Below are positions 7,556 through 13,099 of a stretch of DNA of 13,099 nt, in pieces. Every line of letters starts with the position of its first letter. Positions within the stretch are counted from its first letter, which is position 1. The stretch covers positions 9,063 to 22,161 of the forward strand of contig DLAA01000164.1 of NCBI GenBank assembly GCA_002493835.1. The letters run 5' to 3'. The notes beneath the pieces are model-generated. The model was not told the origin of the DNA, ran no database searches, and saw only the letters and a program-made list of their open reading frames with translations. The position numbers and the translations under genes were made by a program. The DNA is from Lachnospiraceae bacterium UBA7060. Lineage in GTDB: Bacteria > Bacillota > Clostridia > Lachnospirales > Lachnospiraceae.

Positions 7556-7589
7556 AGGATAGATGCTTTATTAAATTTCCATAAGGGGC

Positions 7590-7618
7590 TTGTTTTTCCT
7601 TGTTAAGTTGTGTATGAT
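7590..7618 (+). promoter_or_regulatory. Possible promoter for yajC
   Basis: TTGTTT (7590-7595) and TATGAT (7613-7618) with exactly 17 bp between them, about 40 nt before the yajC start. The -10 is good and the -35 weak. The tgt transcript could also read through, because I see no convincing terminator in the 104-nt gap. Confidence 0.35.
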
Positions 7619-7659
7619 ATGCATTAGTATTTTATCGAAAGAATAACGGAGGAAATGAA

Positions 7660-7974
7660 ATGGGATTATTATTAACGGCTGATGCGGCGGCAGCAACAGG
7701 CGGCGGCCTGATTATGGTTGTCTATATTGTTATTATTGTTGCATTTATGTATTTTATTATGATTCGTCCGCAGAAAAAAGAGCAGAAGAGAATGGCGGCA
7801 ATGCTGGCAGAAATGGCGGTTGGCGACTGTGTGCTGACAAACAGCGGATTTTATGGGATTATAATTGATATCACAGACGACACAGTAATCGTAGAGTTTG
7901 GCAGTAACAAAAATTGCCGTATTCCCATGCAGAAGGCGGCTATTGCTCAGATTGAGAAGCCAGAAGCCGATTGA
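7660..7974 (+). CDS. yajC: Preprotein translocase accessory subunit YajC
   Basis: Small membrane protein that associates with SecDF and SecYEG in protein export. At 104 residues it fits the family. It has a short N-terminal segment, one membrane helix (about 17-35) ending in the family signature MIRPQKKEQKR (34-44), and a cytoplasmic domain with the VGDCVLTNSGFYG pattern (54-66; most homologues have G-D-x-V-x-T-x-G-G-x-x-G). GGAGGA at 7648-7653 lies 6 nt before the ATG. It follows tgt as in many bacteria, but the hairpin at 7999-8027 ends the unit, so secD/secF must be elsewhere or fused at another locus. Confidence 0.95.
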   Translation: MGLLLTADAAAATGGGLIMVVYIVIIVAFMYFIMIRPQKKEQKRMAAMLAEMAVGDCVLTNSGFYGIIIDITDDTVIVEFGSNKNCRIPMQKAAIAQIEKPEAD

Positions 7975-7998
7975 GGCAGACAGAAGGCGGTATACTTG

Positions 7999-8027
7999 GA
8001 CCATGGCATAGAAGTCATGGTCTTTTT
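7999..8027 (+). terminator. Intrinsic terminator after yajC
   Basis: GACCATG (7999-8005) pairs with CATGGTC (8016-8022) around a 10-nt loop and is followed directly by TTTTT (8023-8027). It lies 24 nt after the yajC stop, closing the unit. Confidence 0.8.
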
Positions 8028-8071
8028 CATTTGATTGGGAGTATGTGACAAATTAGAATGCTATTTCTGGA

Positions 8072-8100
8072 TTGACAGCGAAGAATAAATGATGTAAAAT
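8072..8100 (+). promoter_or_regulatory. Strong sigma-A-type promoter for the lipoprotein gene
   Basis: Perfect -35 TTGACA (8072-8077), 17-bp spacer, and -10 TAAAAT (8095-8100, five of six to consensus). The start point would be near 8107, giving a leader of about 50 nt. It lies just after the yajC terminator, so the lipoprotein gene forms its own transcription unit. Confidence 0.78.
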
Positions 8101-8156
8101 GCTGGCTTGTGGTAATACATTGCAGAAATATAGTTTTTATTATGGAGGAGAATGTG

Positions 8157-8747
8157 ATGAAAAGAAAAACAGTAAAATCTATCTTGTGTGCAGCGTTATT
8201 GACACTTGCCATGACGGCGACGGCCTGCGGGGGTTCTGATACTGGAAGTGATAGTGCAGCGCCAGCAGCAGAAGAGTCTTCCGTGGAGGAAGAGACTCCG
8301 GAGGAGGAAACGCCGGCAGCAGAGGAAGAAACACCAGCGGAGGAGGAAACGCCAGCAGCAGAGGAGGAAGCGCCTGCTGAAGAGGAAGATTCTGCACAGG
8401 AGAGCACAGGTAAGACTCTGGAGGAGTACTTGAAGGAGGATCCGGAGGCAGAGCAGCAGTTGAAGGAACAGGCGGCAGCCCAGGGTAACGATCAGATGGA
8501 TATGGCTATTGAAGTGGTTGGAAATGACTTAATCTGCATAGCTACTTTCAAGGATTCTGTGGAGATACCGGAGGATGCGGCTGATACATTGAATGCAGGC
8601 ATGAGTCAGCTTGAGGATGCTTTTGGGGCGATTGCCGGTGTACTCGATGAGGCGATTGGTGCGGAAAAAGGTACTGTATCGTACGGCATTAGATATTGCG
8701 ATTCCAACGGAAATATTCTCGCGGAGGCAAGCTTTAGAGCAGAGTAG
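8157..8747 (+). CDS. Secreted lipoprotein with acidic Glu/Thr/Pro/Ala repeat linker (possible DUF4854-type domain)
   Basis: A 196-residue predicted lipoprotein of unknown function. It begins with basic MKRK, a hydrophobic stretch (8-22), and a lipobox-like TATAC ending at C24, followed by GGSD, so the mature protein should be lipid-anchored on the outer membrane face. Residues about 35-84 are low-complexity acidic repeats (units such as EEETPA and AAEEE), a likely flexible spacer across the wall. The C-terminal ~110 residues (KTLEEYLKEDPEAEQQ to the end) form a compact domain that, from memory, resembles the DUF4854 proteins of Lachnospiraceae; this is unverified. The start at 8157 is chosen over the in-frame ATG at 8109 because it has GGAGGAG (8144-8150) 6 nt upstream and puts the signal peptide at the N-terminus. 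The gene is monocistronic, with its own promoter and terminator. Confidence 0.88.
   Translation: MKRKTVKSILCAALLTLAMTATACGGSDTGSDSAAPAAEESSVEEETPEEETPAAEEETPAEEETPAAEEEAPAEEEDSAQESTGKTLEEYLKEDPEAEQQLKEQAAAQGNDQMDMAIEVVGNDLICIATFKDSVEIPEDAADTLNAGMSQLEDAFGAIAGVLDEAIGAEKGTVSYGIRYCDSNGNILAEASFRAE
8283..8390 (+). repeat. In-frame acidic coding repeat
   Basis: Imperfect tandem units built on GAGGAGGAA-ACGCCAGCA and GCAGAGGAAGAA encode alternating EEETPA and AAEEE blocks (residues 43-78 of the lipoprotein). Repeats like this can gain or lose units by slippage in multiples of three without breaking the frame, so linker length may vary among strains. Confidence 0.7.
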
Positions 8748-8781
8748 AACAGAAAAGAAAGACAGTATGCAAAAGATAGTA

Positions 8782-8817
8782 AACAAAAGCCGGCGCGAAA
8801 GCGATCCGGCTTTTGTT
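8782..8817 (+). terminator. Strong intrinsic terminator after the lipoprotein gene
   Basis: AACAAAAGCCGG (8782-8793) pairs over 12 bp with CCGGCTTTTGTT (8806-8817). The loop itself can form CGC-GAAA-GCG (8794-8803), a GNRA-type tetraloop cap with a two-base bulge. The right arm carries the T-run. It lies 34 nt after the stop. The A-rich left arm means it may also work from the other side. Confidence 0.88.
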
Positions 8818-8830
8818 ATATTCTTTTATA

Positions 8831-8859
8831 TTGAAATTTATACAGGAATAGTCTATGAT
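8831..8859 (+). promoter_or_regulatory. Likely promoter of the leuB operon
   Basis: TTGAAA (8831-8836), 17-bp spacer, TATGAT (8854-8859), each five of six to the sigma-A consensus. It lies directly after the lipoprotein terminator. Transcription from about 8866 would give a leader of roughly 220 nt before leuB, which leaves room for regulation in the RNA. Confidence 0.65.
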
Positions 8860-8865
8860 AAATAA

Positions 8866-9085
8866 GTGATATTTTGTGGTTTCATTGCTTTATCAGGATT
8901 CTGTTTTCCAACAGAGTCGTAAATTGGGGAATGAAATATCGGGGAAAAATATATTTTGGGATGGAGGAAAGGGTGAAAGAAAAAACAAAAAAAGAAAAAA
9001 GAAAAAAGAGGAAAGGATAAAATGCAAACACAGATTTTTCACCCTTTGTGTTTGTGCTTCAAAATCTTGAGGCTTGGTGTAAAAT
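8866..9085 (+). promoter_or_regulatory. Long structured leader of leuB
   Basis: No T-box consensus (AGGGTGG-ACCGCG) is present. Hairpin 1 is 8897-8905 with 8910-8918 (9 pairs, UUCC loop). Next is a purine tract at 8963-9022 with only three pyrimidines, including a GAAAAAA period-7 repeat. Within it, 8968-8980 can pair with 9035-9047 (13 pairs, one G-U). A competing hairpin pairs 9025-9032 with 9047-9054, placing the other partner in its loop. An ATG at 9022, 4 nt after AAAGGA (9012-9017), opens an ORF that runs across the leuB start to 9189; its first 20 codons include four Leu, two Ile and one Val. Regulation by leader folding or translation is inference: neither helix is followed by a clear T-run, and the ORF may be chance. 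Confidence 0.4.
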
Positions 9086-10171
9086 ATGGAATTAAAAATA
9101 ACCTGTATTCCGGGAGATGGAATCGGCCCGGAAATCATAGCGGAGGCAAAAAAAGTACTGAATGTAGTGGCGAAAAATTATGGACATGATATGCAGTATA
9201 CGGATATTTTGATGGGCGGCGCTTCTATCGACGTGCACGGAGTGCCGCTCACGGATGAGGCGGTGGAGACTGCAAAGAGTGCGGACGCAGTGCTGATGGG
9301 ATCCATCGGCGGCGATACGACCACCTCGCCCTGGTATAAGCTGCCCCCCAATCTGAGGCCTGAGGCTGGACTTCTCGCGATTCGCAAGGCGCTAAATCTT
9401 TTTGCTAATCTAAGGCCGGCAGTTTTGTACGAGGAACTGGCGGGAGCCTGTCCTTTAAAAACAGAAATTTCCGAAGCGGGTTTTGATATGCTGATAATGC
9501 GCGAACTGACGGGCGGCTTGTACTTTGGTGAGAGAAGGACAGTGGAGGAAAATGGCGTGCGGAAGGCAGTGGACACCCTGACCTACGATGAGAATGAGAT
9601 CAGAAGGATTGCGGTTAAGGGGTTTGACATAGCCAGAAAGCGCAGAAAGAAAGTGACCAGTGTGGATAAGGCCAATGTGCTGGATTCTTCCAGACTTTGG
9701 AGAGCGGTTGTGGAGGAAGTAGCGGAGGACTACCCTGATGTGACATTGGAACATATGCTGGTGGACAACTGTGCCATGCAGCTGGTGAAAGATCCAGCCC
9801 AGTTCGATGTGATCCTGACAGAGAATATGTTTGGGGATATTTTATCCGATGAGGCGAGTATGGTGACCGGTTCCATCGGTATGCTGGCTTCCGCTTCGTT
9901 GAATGATACGAAATTCGGCCTCTATGAGCCGAGTCACGGCTCCGCACCCGATATTGCGGGGAAAGATCTGGCCAACCCTATCGCTACTATTCTCTCGGCA
10001 TCTATGATGCTGCGCTACAGTTTTGATTTGGACAAGGAGGCGGATGCTATTGACAGGGCTGTGAAGCAGGTGCTGAAGGACGGCTACCGCACGGGAGATA
10101 TCATGTCCGAAGGATGTGAGCAGGTAGGCTGTAAAAAGATGGGCGACTTGATTGTGGAGAGAATAAAATAG
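9086..10171 (+). CDS. leuB: 3-isopropylmalate dehydrogenase
   Basis: NAD-dependent oxidative decarboxylation of 3-isopropylmalate to 2-ketoisocaproate in leucine synthesis. At 361 residues it is typical. Motifs: IPGDGIGPE (8-16), GSIGGD (72-77), RKALNLFANLRP (100-111), ELTGGLYFGER (140-150, with Y146), SVDKANVLDSSRLWR (192-206, with K195), DNCAMQLV (227-234), NMFGDILSDE (247-256, with metal ligands D251 and D255), and EPSHGSAPDIAGKDLANP (281-298, NAD site). The ATG at 9086 directly follows an in-frame TAA at 9080, so no earlier start exists. Its ribosome binding site is weak: GAGG at 9069-9072 is 13 nt away, and GGTG at 9076-9079 is closer but poor. That contrasts with the strong sites elsewhere in the window. 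The next gene starts 4 nt after the stop, so the operon is tight; leuC/leuD are not in view. Confidence 0.96.
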   Translation: MELKITCIPGDGIGPEIIAEAKKVLNVVAKNYGHDMQYTDILMGGASIDVHGVPLTDEAVETAKSADAVLMGSIGGDTTTSPWYKLPPNLRPEAGLLAIRKALNLFANLRPAVLYEELAGACPLKTEISEAGFDMLIMRELTGGLYFGERRTVEENGVRKAVDTLTYDENEIRRIAVKGFDIARKRRKKVTSVDKANVLDSSRLWRAVVEEVAEDYPDVTLEHMLVDNCAMQLVKDPAQFDVILTENMFGDILSDEASMVTGSIGMLASASLNDTKFGLYEPSHGSAPDIAGKDLANPIATILSASMMLRYSFDLDKEADAIDRAVKQVLKDGYRTGDIMSEGCEQVGCKKMGDLIVERIK

Positions 10172-10175
10172 TAAC

Positions 10176-11813
10176 ATGGGTTATTTTTTGAAACGGCACA
10201 ATATCGGCAGGACAACTTTTTTTATAACGGGGAAAAAACCAAAAGTATGCAGGGAAGATGTGGTTTTTCTGTTGTTCTTTTTTGTGATGGCCGTCTATTA
10301 CGGGGCGAGAATGTTTATCCTGACACCCTGGTATGACGAGCTGTATACGTATTTTTATTTTATCAGCAGAGGGCCAGTGTACGCGGCGATTCACTGGCCT
10401 CTTCCCAACAATCATGTAGGGTATTCCACGCTCTCGGCCTGTCTGGGGATATTTGGAAGCGCACCAATCGCTCTGCGCGGTGTATCCTATCTGTGTAGTC
10501 TGGGCAGCATGATCCTTCTGTACCGCTTTTCAAAAAAATGGTTTACGGGTGGTATCGCGCTTGTTCCCGTGTTTCTGTTTGCGGGAATGTACGGTGTCAA
10601 CCAGCTGGCGGTGCAGGGCAGGGGCTACGCGCTTGTGACGTGCTGTTATTTGGCAGCGCTTATGTCGCTACACCATATCGTGGTGGAAAAGAAGAATAGC
10701 AGGCGATATTATTTTGCGTTCGGCATCTCACTTGTGGTTTCTCTTTGGGCGATTCCAAGCAGTCTGTACGTGGTGATACCGGTCTGTCTGATTGGAGGGT
10801 TCGCGCTTCTCCTGGACAAAGATTATAGGCGGCTTTTGCGGCTGGTGATTACTTCTCTGATCAGTGCAGTGTGCACGGCAGGACTTTATGGGATTCTCTG
10901 GCTGGCAATCGGTTCCAATCTGTTGTCAAAGACGCCGGATGGACCCTTTTATACGGCTGGACATGTCGATATTATTCTCCATGCACCTTTTCGTGCTCTT
11001 TCCGAGGGGATCAGTTATATGCTGGCTACTCCTTATATTCAAAGTATGACGAGGAAGGAGTTTTACGCCCAGGCAGGACATTGGATCCAAACGCTGTTTG
11101 GCACACAGCTGGCTCCTGTGTGGGGACTTGCGGGAAGCGGGATGTGTGTGCTGTTGGCGGCCAGTCTTCTGACTGCGGCTGTTCGTATGATCCGAAGGCC
11201 GAAAGAAGCTTTTTTGGAGTGGTATTTTATGCTGACGGCGGTTCTGCTGGCACTTGCACTTTTTATCCAGTGCAAGCTTCCCTACCAGAGAGTGTTTTCT
11301 TTTCTCGGTGTGTGGGCGGCGCTTTTGATCGGATGGTTTGTACAGCGCATTAGTGACTGGATGCAGGGAGCGCCCGATTTTCGGTGGAAGAATGCGGCGG
11401 GGAGATGTTTCTATGCGCTGGCCGCTGCGGCGGCGGGGCTTTCCTGGGTTTTTGTGCTGGCGGACATGGCGCCTTACAGCGTACGGGATGAGCAGATTGC
11501 GGAAGTTTACAGGTGGATTGACGCAGGGGAAACGGATGTCTGTGCGGTGACCGACTGCGATCAGGAGTATCTGCTCCTGTATCTCTATGGCGATCGGGTT
11601 GTACAGACCACCAGAAATATTGAGGAGGCGGATATCGTCCTTTTAGACAAGGCACTTCTTGGGATTCCGTATGATTACAGGGAGTCGCCTGAGGAGTGGA
11701 AGTTTTACCTTTCTAAGGAGGAAGTGGATGCCCACAGGAGTTATATAGAAGAAAATATGATGCCGGAGTATGAAACCTGGCAGTTTATCTTATATCATAT
11801 ACAGAAGCCTTGA
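10176..11813 (+). CDS. Polytopic GT-C type membrane glycosyltransferase, uncharacterised
   Basis: A 545-residue integral membrane protein with about ten hydrophobic helices (from about 29-49 to 411-431) and a soluble C-terminal part (~430-545). The first extracytoplasmic loop has TPWYDELYTYFYF (50-62) with acidic pair D54-E55, followed by HWPLPNNHVGYSTL. Such a D-E pair after the first helix is the catalytic hallmark of the GT-C fold (ArnT/GT39-like), which transfers sugars from polyprenyl-phosphate carriers outside the membrane. Sugar and acceptor cannot be read from sequence. The C-terminal part (AVTDCDQEYLLLYLYGDR, DIVLLDKALLG) is predicted soluble and resembles the tails of such enzymes. 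The start at 10176 is 4 nt after the leuB stop; a possible ribosome site (GGAG near 10156) is distant, so translation may depend on coupling to leuB. The gene sits between leuB and ilvD, an odd place for a surface-glycan enzyme. Family is likely; function is open. Confidence 0.75.
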   Translation: MGYFLKRHNIGRTTFFITGKKPKVCREDVVFLLFFFVMAVYYGARMFILTPWYDELYTYFYFISRGPVYAAIHWPLPNNHVGYSTLSACLGIFGSAPIALRGVSYLCSLGSMILLYRFSKKWFTGGIALVPVFLFAGMYGVNQLAVQGRGYALVTCCYLAALMSLHHIVVEKKNSRRYYFAFGISLVVSLWAIPSSLYVVIPVCLIGGFALLLDKDYRRLLRLVITSLISAVCTAGLYGILWLAIGSNLLSKTPDGPFYTAGHVDIILHAPFRALSEGISYMLATPYIQSMTRKEFYAQAGHWIQTLFGTQLAPVWGLAGSGMCVLLAASLLTAAVRMIRRPKEAFLEWYFMLTAVLLALALFIQCKLPYQRVFSFLGVWAALLIGWFVQRISDWMQGAPDFRWKNAAGRCFYALAAAAAGLSWVFVLADMAPYSVRDEQIAEVYRWIDAGETDVCAVTDCDQEYLLLYLYGDRVVQTTRNIEEADIVLLDKALLGIPYDYRESPEEWKFYLSKEEVDAHRSYIEENMMPEYETWQFILYHIQKP

Positions 11814-11867
11814 TTGTAAATCATTGAAGAAAGAATTGCAGAGCAAAAAACTGAGGAGGTAAGGATT

Positions 11868-13099
11868 ATGAGAAGTGACAATGTAAAGGCGGGCGTACAG
11901 CAGGCGCCCCACAGGAGTTTGTTCAATGCCCTCGGCTTTACAAAGGAGGAGATGGAAAGGCCCATGGTTGGTATCGTCAGCTCCTACAATGAGATTGTGC
12001 CCGGGCATATGAATCTGGATAAGATCGTGGAAGCGGTAAAAATGGGTGTGGCAGAAGCAGGCGGCGTGCCTGTGGTGTTCCCGGCTATCGCCGTCTGTGA
12101 CGGGATCGCCATGGGACATATTGGAATGAAATATTCTCTGGTAACCAGAGATTTGATCGCAGATTCCACAGAGTGTATGGCACTGGCGCATCAGTTTGAC
12201 GCGCTGGTGATGGTGCCGAACTGCGACAAAAATGTGCCGGGTCTTTTGATGGCGGCGGCCCGCATTAATGTGCCCACAGTCTTTGTTTCAGGCGGCCCTA
12301 TGCTGGCTGGACATGTAAAGGGGCGGAAGAGAAGTCTCTCTTCCATGTTTGAGGCGGTGGGTTCCCATGCGGCAGGAACCATGACAGATGAGGAGCTTTT
12401 GGAATTTGAGGAAAAAACCTGTCCTACCTGTGGGTCCTGTTCAGGCATGTATACGGCCAATTCCATGAACTGTCTCACGGAAGCGCTGGGCATGGGGCTT
12501 CGCGGCAACGGCACTATTCCTGCGGTTTACTCCGAGCGTATCAAACTTGCGAAACATGCGGGCATGGCGGTGATGAAGCTTCTGGAGAAAAATATCAGAC
12601 CCAGAGATATCATGACGAAGGATGCCATCTTAAACGCTCTCACGGTGGACATGGCTCTTGGATGTTCTACCAATTCCATGCTGCACTTACCGGCTATTGC
12701 CCATGAGGTGGGGTTTGACTTTGACATTTCCTTTGCCAATGAAATCAGTGAGAGAACGCCTAATGTGTGTCATTTGGCGCCGGCTGGCCCTACTTATATG
12801 GAAGATTTGAATGAAGCGGGCGGTGTCTATGCGGTGATGAAAGAACTGGCGGATATTGGACTGCTCCATATGGACTGTATGACAGTAACGGGCGAGACGA
12901 TCGGCGAGAATATTAAAAATGCGGTGAATAAAAATACAGATGTTATTCGTACGGTTGAAAACCCGTACAGCAAAACAGGCGGTTTGGCGGTGCTGAAGGG
13001 CAATCTTGCACCAGACGGCAGTGTGGTGAAACGCTCCGCTGTGGTGGAGGAGATGATGGTGCATGAAGGACCGGCCAGGGTCTTTGACTGTGAGGAAGA
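11868..13099 (+). CDS. ilvD: Dihydroxy-acid dehydratase, N-terminal part (3' end outside window)
   Basis: Dehydrates 2,3-dihydroxy-isovalerate and 2,3-dihydroxy-3-methylvalerate to the 2-oxo acids of valine/leucine and isoleucine synthesis. About 410 of the usual ~555 residues are present; the frame is open to the window edge. Motifs: SSYNEIVPGHMNL (38-50), AVCDGIAMGH (75-84), NCDKNVPGLLMAA (118-130, family signature with Fe-S ligand C119), SGGPMLAGH (141-149), CPTCGSCSGMYTANSMNC (185-202, Fe-S ligand in GSC), and ALGCSTNSMLHLPA further on. PGH at 45-47, rather than a TPCN with a third Cys, and CPTCGSC match the E. coli-type enzyme with an oxygen-sensitive [4Fe-4S] cluster, which suits an anaerobe (inference from remembered E. 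coli sequence). GAGGAGGT at 11853-11860 lies 7 nt before the ATG. It follows the glycosyltransferase by 54 nt with no terminator, so it is probably in the leuB operon. Confidence 0.96.
   Translation, partial: MRSDNVKAGVQQAPHRSLFNALGFTKEEMERPMVGIVSSYNEIVPGHMNLDKIVEAVKMGVAEAGGVPVVFPAIAVCDGIAMGHIGMKYSLVTRDLIADSTECMALAHQFDALVMVPNCDKNVPGLLMAAARINVPTVFVSGGPMLAGHVKGRKRSLSSMFEAVGSHAAGTMTDEELLEFEEKTCPTCGSCSGMYTANSMNCLTEALGMGLRGNGTIPAVYSERIKLAKHAGMAVMKLLEKNIRPRDIMTKDAILNALTVDMALGCSTNSMLHLPAIAHEVGFDFDISFANEISERTPNVCHLAPAGPTYMEDLNEAGGVYAVMKELADIGLLHMDCMTVTGETIGENIKNAVNKNTDVIRTVENPYSKTGGLAVLKGNLAPDGSVVKRSAVVEEMMVHEGPARVFDCEE

Noticed and set aside
7580..7600. AAGG ... CCTT hairpin after tgt as a terminator
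   Set aside because: Four pairs only, with the T-run inside the loop.
8027..8407. 126-codon minus-strand ORF rich in Ser/Ala
   Set aside because: It is the antisense reading of the lipoprotein repeat; the Ser-rich pattern follows from the GAG/GAA/GCA repeats, with no ribosome site or family resemblance.
8876..9070. 64-codon plus-strand ORF with GTG start in the leuB leader
   Set aside because: No ribosome binding site, and its Lys/Arg-rich middle is only the translation of the purine tract.
8866..9085. T-box riboswitch upstream of leuB
   Set aside because: Expected in Firmicutes, but no AGGGTGG-N-ACCGCG-like T-box sequence or following terminator was found.

Overview
The window reads as chromosomal DNA from a low- to mid-GC anaerobic Firmicute, most likely a Lachnospiraceae-type Clostridium relative. 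This rests on strong AGGAGG-type ribosome binding sites, occasional TTG starts, compact operons with AT-rich gaps, a clostridial-style IlvD, and a lipoprotein with an acidic Glu/Thr/Pro/Ala linker. It is an inference from style and remembered family resemblance, not from a database search. I see no tRNA, rRNA, CRISPR array, transposase, integrase or phage gene.

Layout. (1) Positions 1-3502, plus strand: the 3' part of tyrS (cut by the window edge), an orphan DRE-TIM aldolase-like gene, and a membrane-anchored GH25 lysozyme with two SH3-like repeats. (2) Positions 3700-3745: a perfect 19-bp hairpin that can stop transcription from both sides. (3) Positions 3755-4855, minus strand: aroC, with a perfect 16-bp palindrome and a related degenerate one upstream. 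(4) Positions 5221-7974, plus strand: a possible 27-codon ORF, a membrane-anchored VanY-like D,D-carboxypeptidase, tgt and yajC, closed by a hairpin at 7999-8027. (5) Positions 8072-8817: a self-contained unit with a near-consensus promoter, one lipoprotein gene and a strong terminator. (6) Positions 8831-13099, plus strand: a promoter, a leader of about 220 nt, then leuB, a GT-C type membrane glycosyltransferase and ilvD (cut by the right edge).

How the genes fit together. LeuB and IlvD belong to branched-chain amino acid synthesis and are probably co-transcribed, with an unrelated polytopic glycosyltransferase between them. AroC closes the shikimate pathway. Tgt and TyrS act on tRNA. YajC is an accessory of the Sec translocon. 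The lysozyme and the carboxypeptidase both act on peptidoglycan and are both tethered by N-terminal membrane segments.

Most of the window is ordinary core metabolism, and I do not see a clear new multi-gene system. The stretches most worth a second look are the leuB leader, which offers two competing RNA pairings plus an overlapping Leu/Ile-containing ORF; the glycosyltransferase in the BCAA operon; the palindromes upstream of aroC; the small ORF whose stop overlaps a possible carboxypeptidase start; and the orphan aldolase-like gene.
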